A stretch of DNA of 38,477 nucleotides from Lentisphaerota bacterium (GCA_016873715.1 VGWF01000030.1:1-38477); one strand, 5' to 3'; counted from the first letter of the stretch, positions 14,663 to 22,732 are shown. Program-made: numbers and translations. The notes: generated by a model from the sequence alone, not told the origin.

Positions 14663-15928
14663 ATGACGGACGGCGGATTCATGCGGATCGACAGCCTGGG
14701 GGCGGCGGAGTTCGCGTCGCCGCTGCGGGGGTTCACGGCCGACGACGAGCGCGTCCCGCTCGGCCTCGGGCGCGCCGACGGCGGGGGCGCGTCGTTCGAA
14801 CGCGCCGGCCCGAGGGCGCGCCTGCACTTCAAGCCGGGCGCGGTGCGCGCGGGGATCGTCACGTGCGGCGGGCTCTGCCCGGGCCTGAACAACGTGATCC
14901 GATCGGTCTTCATGCAGCTCCACCACGGCTACGGCGCGGCCGGGGTGCTCGGGTTCCGCAACGGCTACAAAGGCCTCGACCCGCGGTCCGGCCTGGAGCC
15001 GGTGCGGCTCGACCCGGACATGGTCAACGACATCCACAAGGCCGGCGGCACGATGCTGGGCACGTCCCGCGGGCCGGTCGACCCGGCGGTCGCGGTGGAG
15101 AACCTCGCGACGCGCGGCGTGGACGTGCTCTTCTGCGTCGGGGGCGACGGCACGCAGCGCGGGGCGCTCCGGCTGCACGAGGAGGCCCGGCGCCGCGGTC
15201 TCGACCTGGCGGTGGTGGGGATCCCGAAGACGATCGACAACGACGTCGCCTTCGTCAGCCGCACCTTCGGCTACCAGACCGCGCTCGAGATCGCGCGCGG
15301 CGTGATCGACGCGGCGCACACCGAGAGCAAGAGCGTCGAGAACGGCATCAGCCTCGTGAAGCTGATGGGGCGCCAGGCGGGCTTCATCGCCGCCGGGGCG
15401 ACCGTCGCCAGCCAGGACGTCAACTTCACGCTGATCCCGGAGGTGCCGTTCGCGCTCGGGGGGCCCGGCGGCTTCCTCGAGGCGCTCCGGCGCCGGATCG
15501 AGGCGCGGCGGCACGCGGTGGTCGTCGTGGCCGAGGGCGCGGGCCAGGACCTCCTTCCGGGGGCGGACGGTTCCGACGCCTCGGGCAACGTCCGGCTGCA
15601 GGACATCGGGACGTTCCTCAAGGAGCGCATCGAGACCCATTTCCGGACGGCCGGGGTTCCGGCGGTGGTCCGCTACTTCGACCCGAGCTACCTCGTCCGC
15701 AGCCACGCGGCGGACGCTGAGGACTCGATCCTGTGCGATCTGTACGCGCGCCACGCGGCGCACGCGGCGATGGCGGGGAAGACGGGCGTGCTGATCGGGT
15801 ACCTGCACGATGCGTTCATCCACGTCCCGATCGCGGCCGCGGTCGGGCGGGTGCAGCGGGTCGACCCCGAGGGCGTCCTCTGGCGCGCCGTGCTCGCCGC
15901 CACGGGCCAGCCCGCCCGGCTGGGCTGA
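14663..15928 (+). CDS. ATP-dependent 6-phosphofructokinase, plant/trypanosome-like group
   Basis: The 421-residue protein has the glycine-rich site CGGLCPGLNNVIR (68-80), GGDGT (160-164) and PKTIDND (188-194). The glycine in GGDGT is typical of ATP use, while the lysine in PKTIDND is shared with pyrophosphate enzymes. That combination, with FGYQTALEIARGVIDAAHTES and EGAGQDLL, marks the plant-like clade of ATP enzymes. It phosphorylates fructose 6-phosphate in glycolysis. Pyrophosphate use cannot be fully excluded from sequence. It is transcribed away from the sulfatase and followed 50 bases later by the PAP2-like gene. Confidence 0.9.
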   Translation: MTDGGFMRIDSLGAAEFASPLRGFTADDERVPLGLGRADGGGASFERAGPRARLHFKPGAVRAGIVTCGGLCPGLNNVIRSVFMQLHHGYGAAGVLGFRNGYKGLDPRSGLEPVRLDPDMVNDIHKAGGTMLGTSRGPVDPAVAVENLATRGVDVLFCVGGDGTQRGALRLHEEARRRGLDLAVVGIPKTIDNDVAFVSRTFGYQTALEIARGVIDAAHTESKSVENGISLVKLMGRQAGFIAAGATVASQDVNFTLIPEVPFALGGPGGFLEALRRRIEARRHAVVVVAEGAGQDLLPGADGSDASGNVRLQDIGTFLKERIETHFRTAGVPAVVRYFDPSYLVRSHAADAEDSILCDLYARHAAHAAMAGKTGVLIGYLHDAFIHVPIAAAVGRVQRVDPEGVLWRAVLAATGQPARLG

Positions 15929-15941
15929 TCCGCCATCCCGC

Positions 15942-15970
15942 TTGCAGGATCGGGCGCGGAGGGCCACAAT
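15942..15970 (+). promoter_or_regulatory. Candidate promoter giving an almost leaderless mRNA
   Basis: TTGCAG (15942-15947), a 17-base spacer and CACAAT (15965-15970) are followed after only 8 bases by ATG 15979. Transcription starting 6-8 bases after the -10 would begin within a few bases of the start codon, leaving no room for a ribosome-binding site. Confidence 0.45.
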
Positions 15971-15978
15971 CGCCCGCC

Positions 15979-16431
15979 ATGTCGCTGAAGCCGGACGTCG
16001 CCTACAACCTGAGCATCTGGGTCGCGCTGACCGCGTGGACCGTTGCCCAGGCCGTCAAGATGACGCGCGGGTTCGTCCGGCACCGCGAGCTGGACTTCCG
16101 GCTGCTCTTCAGCACCGGCGGCATGCCGAGCGCGCACACGGCGATGGTGTGCGGGCTGGCGACGTCGATCGGGCTCCGCGAGGGATTCGCCAGCTCGATG
16201 TTCGCGATCGCGGTGGCGTTCGCCTCCGTCGTGATGTTCGACGCCCAGAGCGTTCGCCGCGCCGCCGGCCAGCAGGCGCGCCTCCTCAACCAGATCGTCC
16301 AGGAGCTCTTCAAGCAGCACCACCTCTCGGAGCAGAAGCTCGCCGAACTGCTCGGCCACACGCGGCTCGAGGTCTTCGCCGGCCTCGTGACGGGCGTCCT
16401 CGTCGCCCTCGCGATGCACGCGCTGGCCTGA
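15979..16431 (+). CDS. Divergent PAP2 family (DUF212/YuiD-like) membrane protein
   Basis: This 150-residue protein has several hydrophobic segments and the phosphatase-like motif STGGMPSAHTAM. The family is related to PAP2 phosphatases and is commonly fused to or found beside lipid or isoprenoid metabolism genes, but its substrate is unknown. The gene ends before a terminator-like structure that separates it from HU. Confidence 0.85.
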   Translation: MSLKPDVAYNLSIWVALTAWTVAQAVKMTRGFVRHRELDFRLLFSTGGMPSAHTAMVCGLATSIGLREGFASSMFAIAVAFASVVMFDAQSVRRAAGQQARLLNQIVQELFKQHHLSEQKLAELLGHTRLEVFAGLVTGVLVALAMHALA

Positions 16432-16447
16432 CCGGCCCGCCGGCGGC

Positions 16448-16479
16448 CGGAAGGGCCCTTCCGCAAACCTGCGTTTTTT
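16448..16479 (+). terminator. Candidate terminator after the PAP2-like gene
   Basis: The palindrome GGAAGGGCCCTTCC (16449-16462) is followed by a small hairpin CGCA-AACC-TGCG and six Ts (16474-16479). The stem next to the T-run is short, so confidence is moderate. Confidence 0.45.
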
Positions 16480-16491
16480 CTCGGAAAGTTG

Positions 16492-16519
16492 TTGCATCCT
16501 CGGGGCGCGCGGCTATTCT
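16492..16519 (+). promoter_or_regulatory. Promoter of the HU gene
   Basis: TTGCAT (16492-16497), a 16-base spacer and TATTCT (16514-16519) form the best sigma-70-like promoter on the plus strand. The leader of about 60 bases contains AGGAGAGGAG before ATG 16588. Confidence 0.6.
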
Positions 16520-16587
16520 CTCGACCGGACATCGGGGTCGCCGCAGGACCGGCAACCCCTACCGTACAGGAGAGGAGTGGGACTGAC

Positions 16588-16872
16588 ATGGCGAAGATGA
16601 CGAAGACGCAGGTTCTCGCGGCGCTCGCGGAAGCGGTCGGTATTACGAAGAAGCAGGCGGCGGCGGTGGTCGATCAGCTCGTCGCGCTGGCGTACAAGGG
16701 CGCGAAGGACGGGTTCACGATCCCCGGCCTCGGCAAGCTCGTCCTGGTCAACCGGAAGGCCCGCATGGGCATCAATCCGCAGACGAAGGAGCCGATCAAG
16801 ATTCCGGCGAAGCGCGTGCTGAAGTTCCGCATCGCGAAGGCAGCGAAGGATACGGTGCTCGGGAAGAAGTAG
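16588..16872 (+). CDS. HU-family DNA-binding protein
   Basis: The 94-residue protein is a complete HU/IHF-type histone-like protein: MAKMTKTQVLAALAEAVGITKK at the front, the FTIPGLGKLVLVNRKAR beta-arm base, GINPQTKEPIKIPAKRVLKFR and a lysine-rich end. It bends and compacts DNA as a dimer. The proline-containing arm tip NPQT is conserved. Its own promoter, a strong ribosome-binding site and a clear terminator make it a single-gene unit with high expression potential. Confidence 0.95.
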   Translation: MAKMTKTQVLAALAEAVGITKKQAAAVVDQLVALAYKGAKDGFTIPGLGKLVLVNRKARMGINPQTKEPIKIPAKRVLKFRIAKAAKDTVLGKK

Positions 16873-16893
16873 TCCGGGTTTCAGCGTATTCGG

Positions 16894-16927
16894 AATCGCG
16901 GCCCGGGTGGGCCGCGATTCTGTTTTT
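16894..16927 (+). terminator. Rho-independent terminator of the HU gene
   Basis: AATCGCGGCCC (16894-16904), a four-base loop and GGGCCGCGATT (16909-16919) form an 11-bp perfect stem followed by CTGTTTTT. It lies 22 bases after the HU stop. Confidence 0.92.
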
Positions 16928-16963
16928 CCGGGGGCCGCGCGACCGCGGCCGGGAGGCGAGGTC

Positions 16964-17443
16964 ATGGATCCGTTGTTGAAGCTGTTGACGATGCGGGCGC
17001 GCGAGTCGGTGGACGACCTGGCGGCGCTGCTGGACGAGAAGCCCGAGGCCATCCGCGCACGGATGGCGGACTACGAGCGGCGCGGGGTCATCCGCGGCTA
17101 CCGCGCGGTCCTCGACGAGGACACCGCCGCGGAGGACAAGGTCGTCGCGATCATCGAGGTCAAGGTCACGCCCGAGCGCGAGGGCGGGTTCGACCACATC
17201 GCGAGCCGCGTCTGCCGCTTCCCCGAGGTCGCGTCGGCCTACCTCGTCAGCGGCCAGGCGGACCTGCTTCTCTTCATCGAGGGACCGGACCTGCGGACCG
17301 TGGCGCGGTTCGTCAGCGAGAAGCTCTCCGTGATCCCCGGCGTGACGGCAACGGCGACCTCCTTCATGCTGAAGACCTACAAGTCGCACGGCTTCCTGAT
17401 GGATCCCCCGGATGAGCACGAACGGCTTGCCGTCAGCCCCTGA
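16964..17443 (+). CDS. Lrp/AsnC family transcriptional regulator
   Basis: The 159-residue protein has an N-terminal winged helix-turn-helix (about residues 1-55, ending RRGVIRGYRAVLDED) and a C-terminal ligand-binding RAM/ACT-like domain with VVAIIEVKVTP, ASAYLVSGQADLLLFIEG and VTATATSFMLKTYK. It probably senses an amino acid. The start ATG 16964 follows GGGAGGCGAGG. It overlaps the aminotransferase gene by 32 bases, so that gene is a likely target and source of its effector. Confidence 0.9.
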   Translation: MDPLLKLLTMRARESVDDLAALLDEKPEAIRARMADYERRGVIRGYRAVLDEDTAAEDKVVAIIEVKVTPEREGGFDHIASRVCRFPEVASAYLVSGQADLLLFIEGPDLRTVARFVSEKLSVIPGVTATATSFMLKTYKSHGFLMDPPDEHERLAVSP

Positions 17444-18602
17444 CCGGATCGCCCTCCACGTCCGCGACATCCCGCGGTCGGGCATCCGGGACTTCTTCGA
17501 CATCGTCAGCACGATGCGCGACGTCATCAGCCTCGGCATCGGCGAGCCCGATTTCGACACGCCGTGGCGCGTGCGCGAGGCGTCGATCTTCGCGCTCGAG
17601 CGCGGCGCGACGCACTACACGTCGAACCTCGGCCTGCTGAAGCTGCGCCGCGCGATCTGCGAGTACGTCGCGCGCGCCTACGGCACGGCCTACCGCGCGG
17701 ACGACGAGTGCCTGGTCGCCGTCGGCGTCAGCGAGGCGATGGACCTGGCCGTCCGCGCCCTGATCAACCCCGGCGACGAAGTGCTCTACCACGAGCCGTG
17801 CTACGTCTCCTACGCGCCGCTCGTCCGCCTCGCCCACGGGGTGCCCGTCCCGGTGCCGCTGTCGGGCGCCACCGGGTTCCGGCTCACGCGCGAGGCCCTG
17901 GAACGGCGCGTGACGCCGCGCACGAAGATGCTGATCCTGAACTTCCCGAACAACCCGACCGGCGCCGGGCTGGACCGGGCGGACGTCGAGGCCATCGCCG
18001 CGTTCGCGATCGAGCACGACCTGATCGTGCTCAGCGACGAGATCTACGCCGAGCTCACCTACACCGGGAGGCACGTCTCGATCACGACCGTGCCCGGCAT
18101 GCGCGGGCGGACGGTGTTCCTGCACGGCTTCTCCAAGGCGTGGGCGATGACCGGCTACCGGCTCGGCTACGCCTGCGCCCCGGCGCCGCTGATCGACGCG
18201 ATGATGCGGATCCACCAGTACACGATGCTCTGCGCGCCGATCCTCAGCCAGGAGGCCGCCGTCGAGGCGCTGAAGGGACCCGAGGCGGACGTCGCCCTGA
18301 TGCGCGAGGAGTACGATCGCCGCCGCAACTACCTCGTCCGCGCGTTCGCGGACATGGGCCTGCCCGTCTCCGAGCCGCGCGGCGCGTTCTACGTGTTCCC
18401 CTCCATCGCCGGCCTCGGGCTGACGTCGATGGACTTCGCCCTGCGGCTGCTCGAGGAGGAGCGGGTGGCGGCCGTCCCCGGCACCGCGTTCGGCGCCAGC
18501 GGCGAGGGCCACATCCGCTGCTCCTACGCGACGGCGACCGACGACATCAAGGAGGCCTCCGTCCGCATCCGCCGCTTCGTGGAGCGGCTGCGGGCGCGGT
18601 GA
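17412..18602 (+). CDS. PLP-dependent aminotransferase (class I/II)
   Basis: The 396-residue protein is a fold-type I aminotransferase. Visible motifs are ISLGIGEPDFDTP, LNFPNNPTGAGLD, LSDEIYAEL and the PLP-lysine motif GFSKAWAMTGYRLGY. The overall pattern is that of alanine/aspartate/aromatic aminotransferases of the AlaA/PatA kind; the substrate cannot be fixed. The start lies inside the upstream Lrp gene, indicating coupled translation and probably autoregulated control by that regulator. Confidence 0.9.
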   Translation: MSTNGLPSAPDRIALHVRDIPRSGIRDFFDIVSTMRDVISLGIGEPDFDTPWRVREASIFALERGATHYTSNLGLLKLRRAICEYVARAYGTAYRADDECLVAVGVSEAMDLAVRALINPGDEVLYHEPCYVSYAPLVRLAHGVPVPVPLSGATGFRLTREALERRVTPRTKMLILNFPNNPTGAGLDRADVEAIAAFAIEHDLIVLSDEIYAELTYTGRHVSITTVPGMRGRTVFLHGFSKAWAMTGYRLGYACAPAPLIDAMMRIHQYTMLCAPILSQEAAVEALKGPEADVALMREEYDRRRNYLVRAFADMGLPVSEPRGAFYVFPSIAGLGLTSMDFALRLLEEERVAAVPGTAFGASGEGHIRCSYATATDDIKEASVRIRRFVERLRAR

Positions 18603-18609
18603 GCGCCGC

Positions 18610-18645
18610 CCCGCCCCGCGACGGCGGAGGCCCGCGCGGGGCGGG
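18610..18645 (+). terminator. Long GC hairpin after the aminotransferase gene
   Basis: CCCGCCCCGCG (18610-18620) pairs perfectly with CGCGGGGCGGG (18635-18645) across a 14-base loop. No T-run follows, so it may be an imperfect terminator or an mRNA 3' stabiliser. Confidence 0.4.
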
Positions 18646-18657
18646 CGCGCGGCACGC

Positions 18658-18685
18658 TTGCGCCGCGCCGCATCCCGGGTAGACT
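18658..18685 (+). promoter_or_regulatory. Candidate promoter of the PhoH-family gene
   Basis: TTGCGC (18658-18663), a 16-base spacer and TAGACT (18680-18685). Transcription would begin near 18691-18693, leaving a leader of only about ten bases before ATG 18702, with no clear Shine-Dalgarno sequence. Confidence 0.4.
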
Positions 18686-18701
18686 CCATGGCGGGACACG
18701 A

Positions 18702-19997
18702 ATGAAGAAGAACTACATCCTCGACACCAACGTCCTCCTGCACGACCCCAACGCGATCCTTCACTTCGAGGACAACGCCGTTGTCCTGCCGATCGGGGTC
18801 ATCCAGGAGATCGACCACTTCAAGCGCGACCTTTCCGAGCTCGGGCGGAACGCCCGGCAGGTCAGCCGTACGCTCGACGAGCTGCGCGCGCGCGGCAAGC
18901 TCTCCGAGGGCGTCGCGCTGGACAACGGCGGGCACCTGAGCGTCGTCATGCGGCCCGACAACGCGCGCGCCGTCGCGCAGAACGGCCACGTCGACCAGGA
19001 GATCCTCGAGCTCGCCTTCCGGATGCGGTCGACCCGGCCCGAGCCCTGCATCGTCGTCAGCAAGGACATCAACCTCCGCATCCAGGCCGACGCCGTCGGC
19101 GTCGACGCCGAGGATTACGAGTCCGACCGCGTCGACATCACCGAGCTCTACCTCGGCTACTCCAGGCTCGAGATCCCGAAGGAGCAGATGGAGGCCTTCG
19201 CGGAGAAGGGCATGCTCCCCTACGAGGGCGAGCCGCGCCCCCCGAACGAGTACCTGCTGCTCGAGGACATCACCGACCCGAACCACACCATGCTCGGGCG
19301 GCTCGACCCCGAGGGGAAGGCCATCATCGCGCTTCTCCCGACGCCTCGGGAACTCGCCGCGATCCGGCCGCGGAACAAGGAGCAGCACTTCGCGATGGAC
19401 GCCCTCCTCGACGAGCGCATCAAGCTCGTCACCATCATCGGCAAGGCGGGCACGGGCAAGACCCTTCTGGCCGTCGCCGCCGGGCTCTTCGCGACGCTCG
19501 AGCGCAAGCTCTACCGCAAGCTGCTGGTCTCCCGGCCGACCATGCCGATGGGCAAGGACATCGGCTACCTCCCGGGCACCGTCGAGGAGAAGCTCAACCC
19601 GTGGATGCAGCCGATCTTCGACGCGCTGGACCTGCTCTCGAGCGAGCGCAAGGACGGCCGCAAGACGAAGGACCTCCTGGAGGAATCGGACCAGATCTCC
19701 ATCGAGCCGCTCTCGTTCATCCGCGGCCGCAGCATCCACCACCAGTTCATGATCGTCGACGAGGCCCAGAACCTCACGCCGCTCGAGGTGAAGACCATCG
19801 TCACGCGCGTCGGCCACGGGACCAAGGTCATCCTCACCGGCGACATCTACCAGATCGACAACCCGTACGTGGACAGCACCTCCAACGGCCTCTCGAAGGC
19901 CGTGAACAAGTTCCGCGCGCACGGCATCGCCGCGCACATCAGCCTGCAGAAGGGCGTGCGCTCCGACCTGGCCGAGCTTGCGGCCAACATCCTGTAG
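18702..19997 (+). CDS. PIN domain-PhoH family ATPase
   Basis: The 431-residue protein joins an N-terminal PIN ribonuclease domain (NYILDTNVLLHDPNAILHF and conserved acidic residues, about 1-140) to a PhoH ATPase domain with Walker A GKAGTGKT and Walker B FMIVDEAQNLTP. This is the PhoH2/YlaK architecture; studied members are ATP-driven RNA helicase-nucleases. VSRPTMPMGKDIGYLPGT and TGDIYQIDNPYVD are family landmarks. Although PIN-PhoH can accompany an antitoxin gene, none is seen here, so a general RNA-processing role is more likely. Confidence 0.92.
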   Translation: MKKNYILDTNVLLHDPNAILHFEDNAVVLPIGVIQEIDHFKRDLSELGRNARQVSRTLDELRARGKLSEGVALDNGGHLSVVMRPDNARAVAQNGHVDQEILELAFRMRSTRPEPCIVVSKDINLRIQADAVGVDAEDYESDRVDITELYLGYSRLEIPKEQMEAFAEKGMLPYEGEPRPPNEYLLLEDITDPNHTMLGRLDPEGKAIIALLPTPRELAAIRPRNKEQHFAMDALLDERIKLVTIIGKAGTGKTLLAVAAGLFATLERKLYRKLLVSRPTMPMGKDIGYLPGTVEEKLNPWMQPIFDALDLLSSERKDGRKTKDLLEESDQISIEPLSFIRGRSIHHQFMIVDEAQNLTPLEVKTIVTRVGHGTKVILTGDIYQIDNPYVDSTSNGLSKAVNKFRAHGIAAHISLQKGVRSDLAELAANIL

Positions 19998-20012
19998 GAC
20001 GCCGGCCGGATC

Positions 20013-21293
20013 TCAGGGCGGATCGCCGGTCACCCGGTAGAAGCGCGGCGCCCCGTCCGGCGCCGGCAGCGGATGCGACAGCATCTCGTTCACCGCCGAC
20101 GTGACCGCCCCGACCTCCGTCCAGGTCGCGGCCCCGGGATCCGGGGCGGATTCGACGCGGTAGACGCGCCCGCTCAGCGCCGTCCACGACAGCGCCATCG
20201 CGTCCCCCCCGGCCGGCGCCTGCAGCGCGCGCACCGCGGGCGGCGGAAAGGCCGGCTCGACCAGGATGCCGTGCAGGTCGGCGAGGTGATCGGACCATAC
20301 GATGCGGTTCGCCCCGGCGCCGGCCGCATGGACGCGGATGCGGTCGGCCGTGTGGTAGGTCGAGCTCCAGCTCACGGTCGGCAGCGCGCCGGGGCCGTTG
20401 TCGGCCACGATCTGCAGCCCGCCGGTCTCGTGGTCGGCCGCCACGAGGATCAGCACGTTCGTCCGGCCGCCGGCCCACGCGACGGCGACATCGACCGCCC
20501 GTTCGAACTCCAGCATCTCGTGCGTGCAGTACAGGATCGACTGCCCGTGGCACGCGAGGTCGATCTTGCCGCCCTCGACCATCAGGAAGAACGGCGCGTC
20601 GCCCCGGCCCAGGAACCGCAGCGCGGCGTCGGTCATCTCCCGGAGATGCGGCAGGGAGCCGTACCCGTCCACCTCGTAGGGCATCGTGGACGCGCCGAAG
20701 ACCCCCGCGAGCCGGGCGACGCCGGAGGTCGCCGCAACGGCCATCGAATCGCGGTCGGTCACCACGGTGAAGCCGGCGGCCGCGACCGTGGTGGGGTCCA
20801 GGAGGAGGCCTCCGCCCAGCAGCAGATCGGGGCCGTTCGTGGCGAGGTAGTGGGCGGCGATGCCGGCGTAGTCGCTCCGCGTGTTCGCGTGGGCGCCGAA
20901 GGCCGCGGGGGTGGCGTCGAGAAGGTACGACGTCGTGACCAGCCCGGTCCGCCGGCCCCGGTCGCGATGGAACTCGAGCGCGGTCGGGAGGTCCGACCCG
21001 TCGCCGGGAATCGCCCGGGCCACCACCGTGTTGTTGACGCGCCGGCCCGTCGCGATCGCGGTCGCCGCGGCGGGGGACTCCGGGATGCCGCCGCCCGCCG
21101 GTTCCGTGGCCACGACCGCGGCAAACGGGAACTCCTCGAAGTGGAGCGGGCGGCCGAGGTACGCGCGTGCGGCGGCGACCTGCCCGGTGCCCATGCCGTC
21201 GCCGATGAAGAGGATCACCGCGTGGGGCGGAGGCGCGGCCGGCGCGGCCCCGGCAAGCAGGGCGGCCGCGGCGAGATGGCGGAGCGTCGTCAC
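20013..21293 (-). CDS. Exported alkaline phosphatase (PhoA family) with C-terminal tail domain
   Basis: The 426-residue protein has a signal peptide (about 1-20). Metal and catalytic elements are ILFIGDGMG, ESPAAATAIATG with nucleophile S73, LLDATPAAFGAH, VEGGKIDLACHG, AADHETGG and a distal YHT histidine. In most relatives the residue before the nucleophile is aspartate; here it is glutamate (E72) and the next residue is proline, which may alter phosphate handling. The last 60 residues, with ALSWTALSGRVYRVES and FYRVTGDPP, form a small beta-rich tail of a type frequent on exported proteins of Kiritimatiella-like bacteria. It is the last gene of a three-gene minus-strand set. Confidence 0.88.
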   Translation of the reverse strand: MTTLRHLAAAALLAGAAPAAPPPHAVILFIGDGMGTGQVAAARAYLGRPLHFEEFPFAAVVATEPAGGGIPESPAAATAIATGRRVNNTVVARAIPGDGSDLPTALEFHRDRGRRTGLVTTSYLLDATPAAFGAHANTRSDYAGIAAHYLATNGPDLLLGGGLLLDPTTVAAAGFTVVTDRDSMAVAATSGVARLAGVFGASTMPYEVDGYGSLPHLREMTDAALRFLGRGDAPFFLMVEGGKIDLACHGQSILYCTHEMLEFERAVDVAVAWAGGRTNVLILVAADHETGGLQIVADNGPGALPTVSWSSTYHTADRIRVHAAGAGANRIVWSDHLADLHGILVEPAFPPPAVRALQAPAGGDAMALSWTALSGRVYRVESAPDPGAATWTEVGAVTSAVNEMLSHPLPAPDGAPRFYRVTGDPP

Positions 21294-21302
21294 GACGGGA
21301 TT

Positions 21303-21809
21303 CTAGCGGATCTCCCGGATTCCTTCGACCGTGGAAACGGACCGGATCCGCCAGCCGTCGGGCGTGCGCCGCCACTCGATCCGGACCTCCTGCACCGCCG
21401 ACTCGGGGTCCCCGCGGTGCCGCACCTCGGCCCGGACCGTGAACCCGTGCACGGCCGAGGCCCGGTCGGCGGAGACCGTCACGGAGGGGTCGTACAGCCC
21501 GATCCGGATCGAATCCAGCGCCGCCCGCGCCTGGAAGATCGCCTGGCGGAGCTCGCCGCGCGTCGCCACCGTGCCGAAGCCGGCCCGCTCGATCCTCACC
21601 TCGCAGTCGGGCAGGAACCACCCGGACGCCCGCTCCGCGCGACGGGCCGCCCCGACGGGCGATTCCGGGCCGTCCTTCCCGACCGCGGCGACAAGGTCCG
21701 CCAGCGCGCGCCGGATGCGGGCCTCGTCGGTGGGACGGAGCAGCCATCCGATGCCGACCGCGACCGCCAGCACCGCCGGAACCGCAACCAGGATCCGCGT
21801 CTTCACCAT
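21303..21809 (-). CDS. Single-pass membrane protein with NTF2/SnoaL-like domain
   Basis: The 168-residue protein has an N-terminal hydrophobic helix (about 5-24) and a soluble part, DEARIRRALADLVAAVGK followed by a beta-rich VRIEWRRTPDGWRIRSVSTVEGI end, that looks like the NTF2/SnoaL-like cone fold. No catalytic motif is recognised. ATG 21809 overlaps the signal peptidase stop region by 7 bases and the gene ends 9 bases before the phosphatase start, so all three are probably co-expressed. Confidence 0.7.
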   Translation of the reverse strand: MVKTRILVAVPAVLAVAVGIGWLLRPTDEARIRRALADLVAAVGKDGPESPVGAARRAERASGWFLPDCEVRIERAGFGTVATRGELRQAIFQARAALDSIRIGLYDPSVTVSADRASAVHGFTVRAEVRHRGDPESAVQEVRIEWRRTPDGWRIRSVSTVEGIREIR

Positions 21810-22309
21810 GCCAGCCTCCCCTCGATGCGGTCGCGCGTCGTGACGCCCGCCATGTGGCGCGAAAGCGGCGCGCTGCGGTTGTCGCCCGCAACAAGGTACT
21901 CCCCCTCGCCCAGCCGGATCGGCTCCGTCTGCCATGTTCCGGCCAGGCGGACGTAGGGCTCCGGGCGGAGGACGCCGTCGATCCACAACTCCCCCGCCCG
22001 GAACTGCACCCTCCGCCCGGGGACCGCCAGGACGCGCTTGAGGTACATGACGCTGCGGCCCGCCAGCCGGACCATCACGATGTCGCCCTCGCCCGGCTCG
22101 GCGAACGCGTAGGCCGTGAGCAGCCCGAACCGGAACGCGCCGTCATGGATCGTCGGCTCCATGCTGATGCCGCGGACGCGGACCGGCCGCAGGACGAACC
22201 CGAAGACCCCGAGGCACACCCCTGCGAGCACCGCGGTCCGCACCAGCGTCCGGCGCGGGCGCGACCCGACAACCCACCTGGACCACGCCGCCATGCCCTC
22301 ACGATGCAT
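21803..22309 (-). CDS. lepB: Signal peptidase I
   Basis: The 168-residue protein has one N-terminal membrane segment and the S26 peptidase boxes: SMEPTIHDG with the catalytic serine, VMYLKRVLAVPG with the general-base lysine, and GDNRSAPLSRHMAG. It cleaves signal peptides on the outer face of the inner membrane. I chose ATG 22309, preceded by GGAGGGG; ATG 22294, five codons later, is an alternative. The protein is short for LepB and may be a secondary, specialised peptidase. Its upstream region is the repeat element at 22342-22732. Confidence 0.87.
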   Translation of the reverse strand: MHREGMAAWSRWVVGSRPRRTLVRTAVLAGVCLGVFGFVLRPVRVRGISMEPTIHDGAFRFGLLTAYAFAEPGEGDIVMVRLAGRSVMYLKRVLAVPGRRVQFRAGELWIDGVLRPEPYVRLAGTWQTEPIRLGEGEYLVAGDNRSAPLSRHMAGVTTRDRIEGRLAW

Positions 22310-22341
22310 CCCCGGACGCCCCTCCGCAAGCGGGACCCCGG

Positions 22342-22732
22342 CAGGGCAGACGCATTTTCCTCGAGGTCGTGGCGCCTTTCGGTCGGCGGGGCGCGGAGTG
22401 GCTGGTGGACGCTGGAGCGCTTGCGGTTGCGGGGGTGCGGCGCGCACCAGGCCGGCCGGATCGCGCGGGATCCCGCCCCGCCTGCGGCGTTGCCGAAGGG
22501 GGCGCGGACACGAGTCCTACGCCCCCTTCGTCGCCTTGCATCCGGGGCGGTCTGCCGCGTTCCCGGCCGGGCCCCTCGCGGTCTCGGGGCCACCCGGTGC
22601 GCGCCGCGGCATCGCCTTCGCCATGATTCAAGGATCGTTCGGCTGGGATCTCCCTTTCCCGGCGATCGAAGGGGAATCCTGAGGATCCCGCGCACACGGC
22701 CCGGTTTCGACAGGAACAAGATGCGTCTGCCC
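22342..22732. mobile_element. MITE-like repeat element, copy 2, with flanking direct repeats
   Basis: GGGCAGACGCAT (22344-22355) and ATGCGTCTGCCC (22721-22732) are perfect 12-bp terminal inverted repeats. Immediately outside, AGCGGGACCCCGG occurs at 22329-22341 and again at 22733-22745, a perfect 13-bp direct repeat that looks like a target-site duplication. The interior from 22371 matches copy 1 (4963-5187) closely except for the extra 138 bases at 22460-22597. No transposase is encoded. It fills most of the 525-base gap between the signal peptidase and response-regulator genes. Confidence 0.8.
22494..22530. repeat. 11-bp stem hairpin inside the extra segment of copy 2
   Basis: CGAAGGGGGCG (22494-22504) pairs perfectly with CGCCCCCTTCG (22520-22530) across a 15-base loop. 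It is the core of the 138-bp segment (22460-22597) that copy 1 lacks; that segment is flanked by CCGG on both sides. Confidence 0.75.

Noticed and set aside
18702-19997. Toxin-antitoxin system based on the PIN domain
   Set aside because: No small antitoxin gene precedes it and the domain is fused to a full PhoH ATPase.
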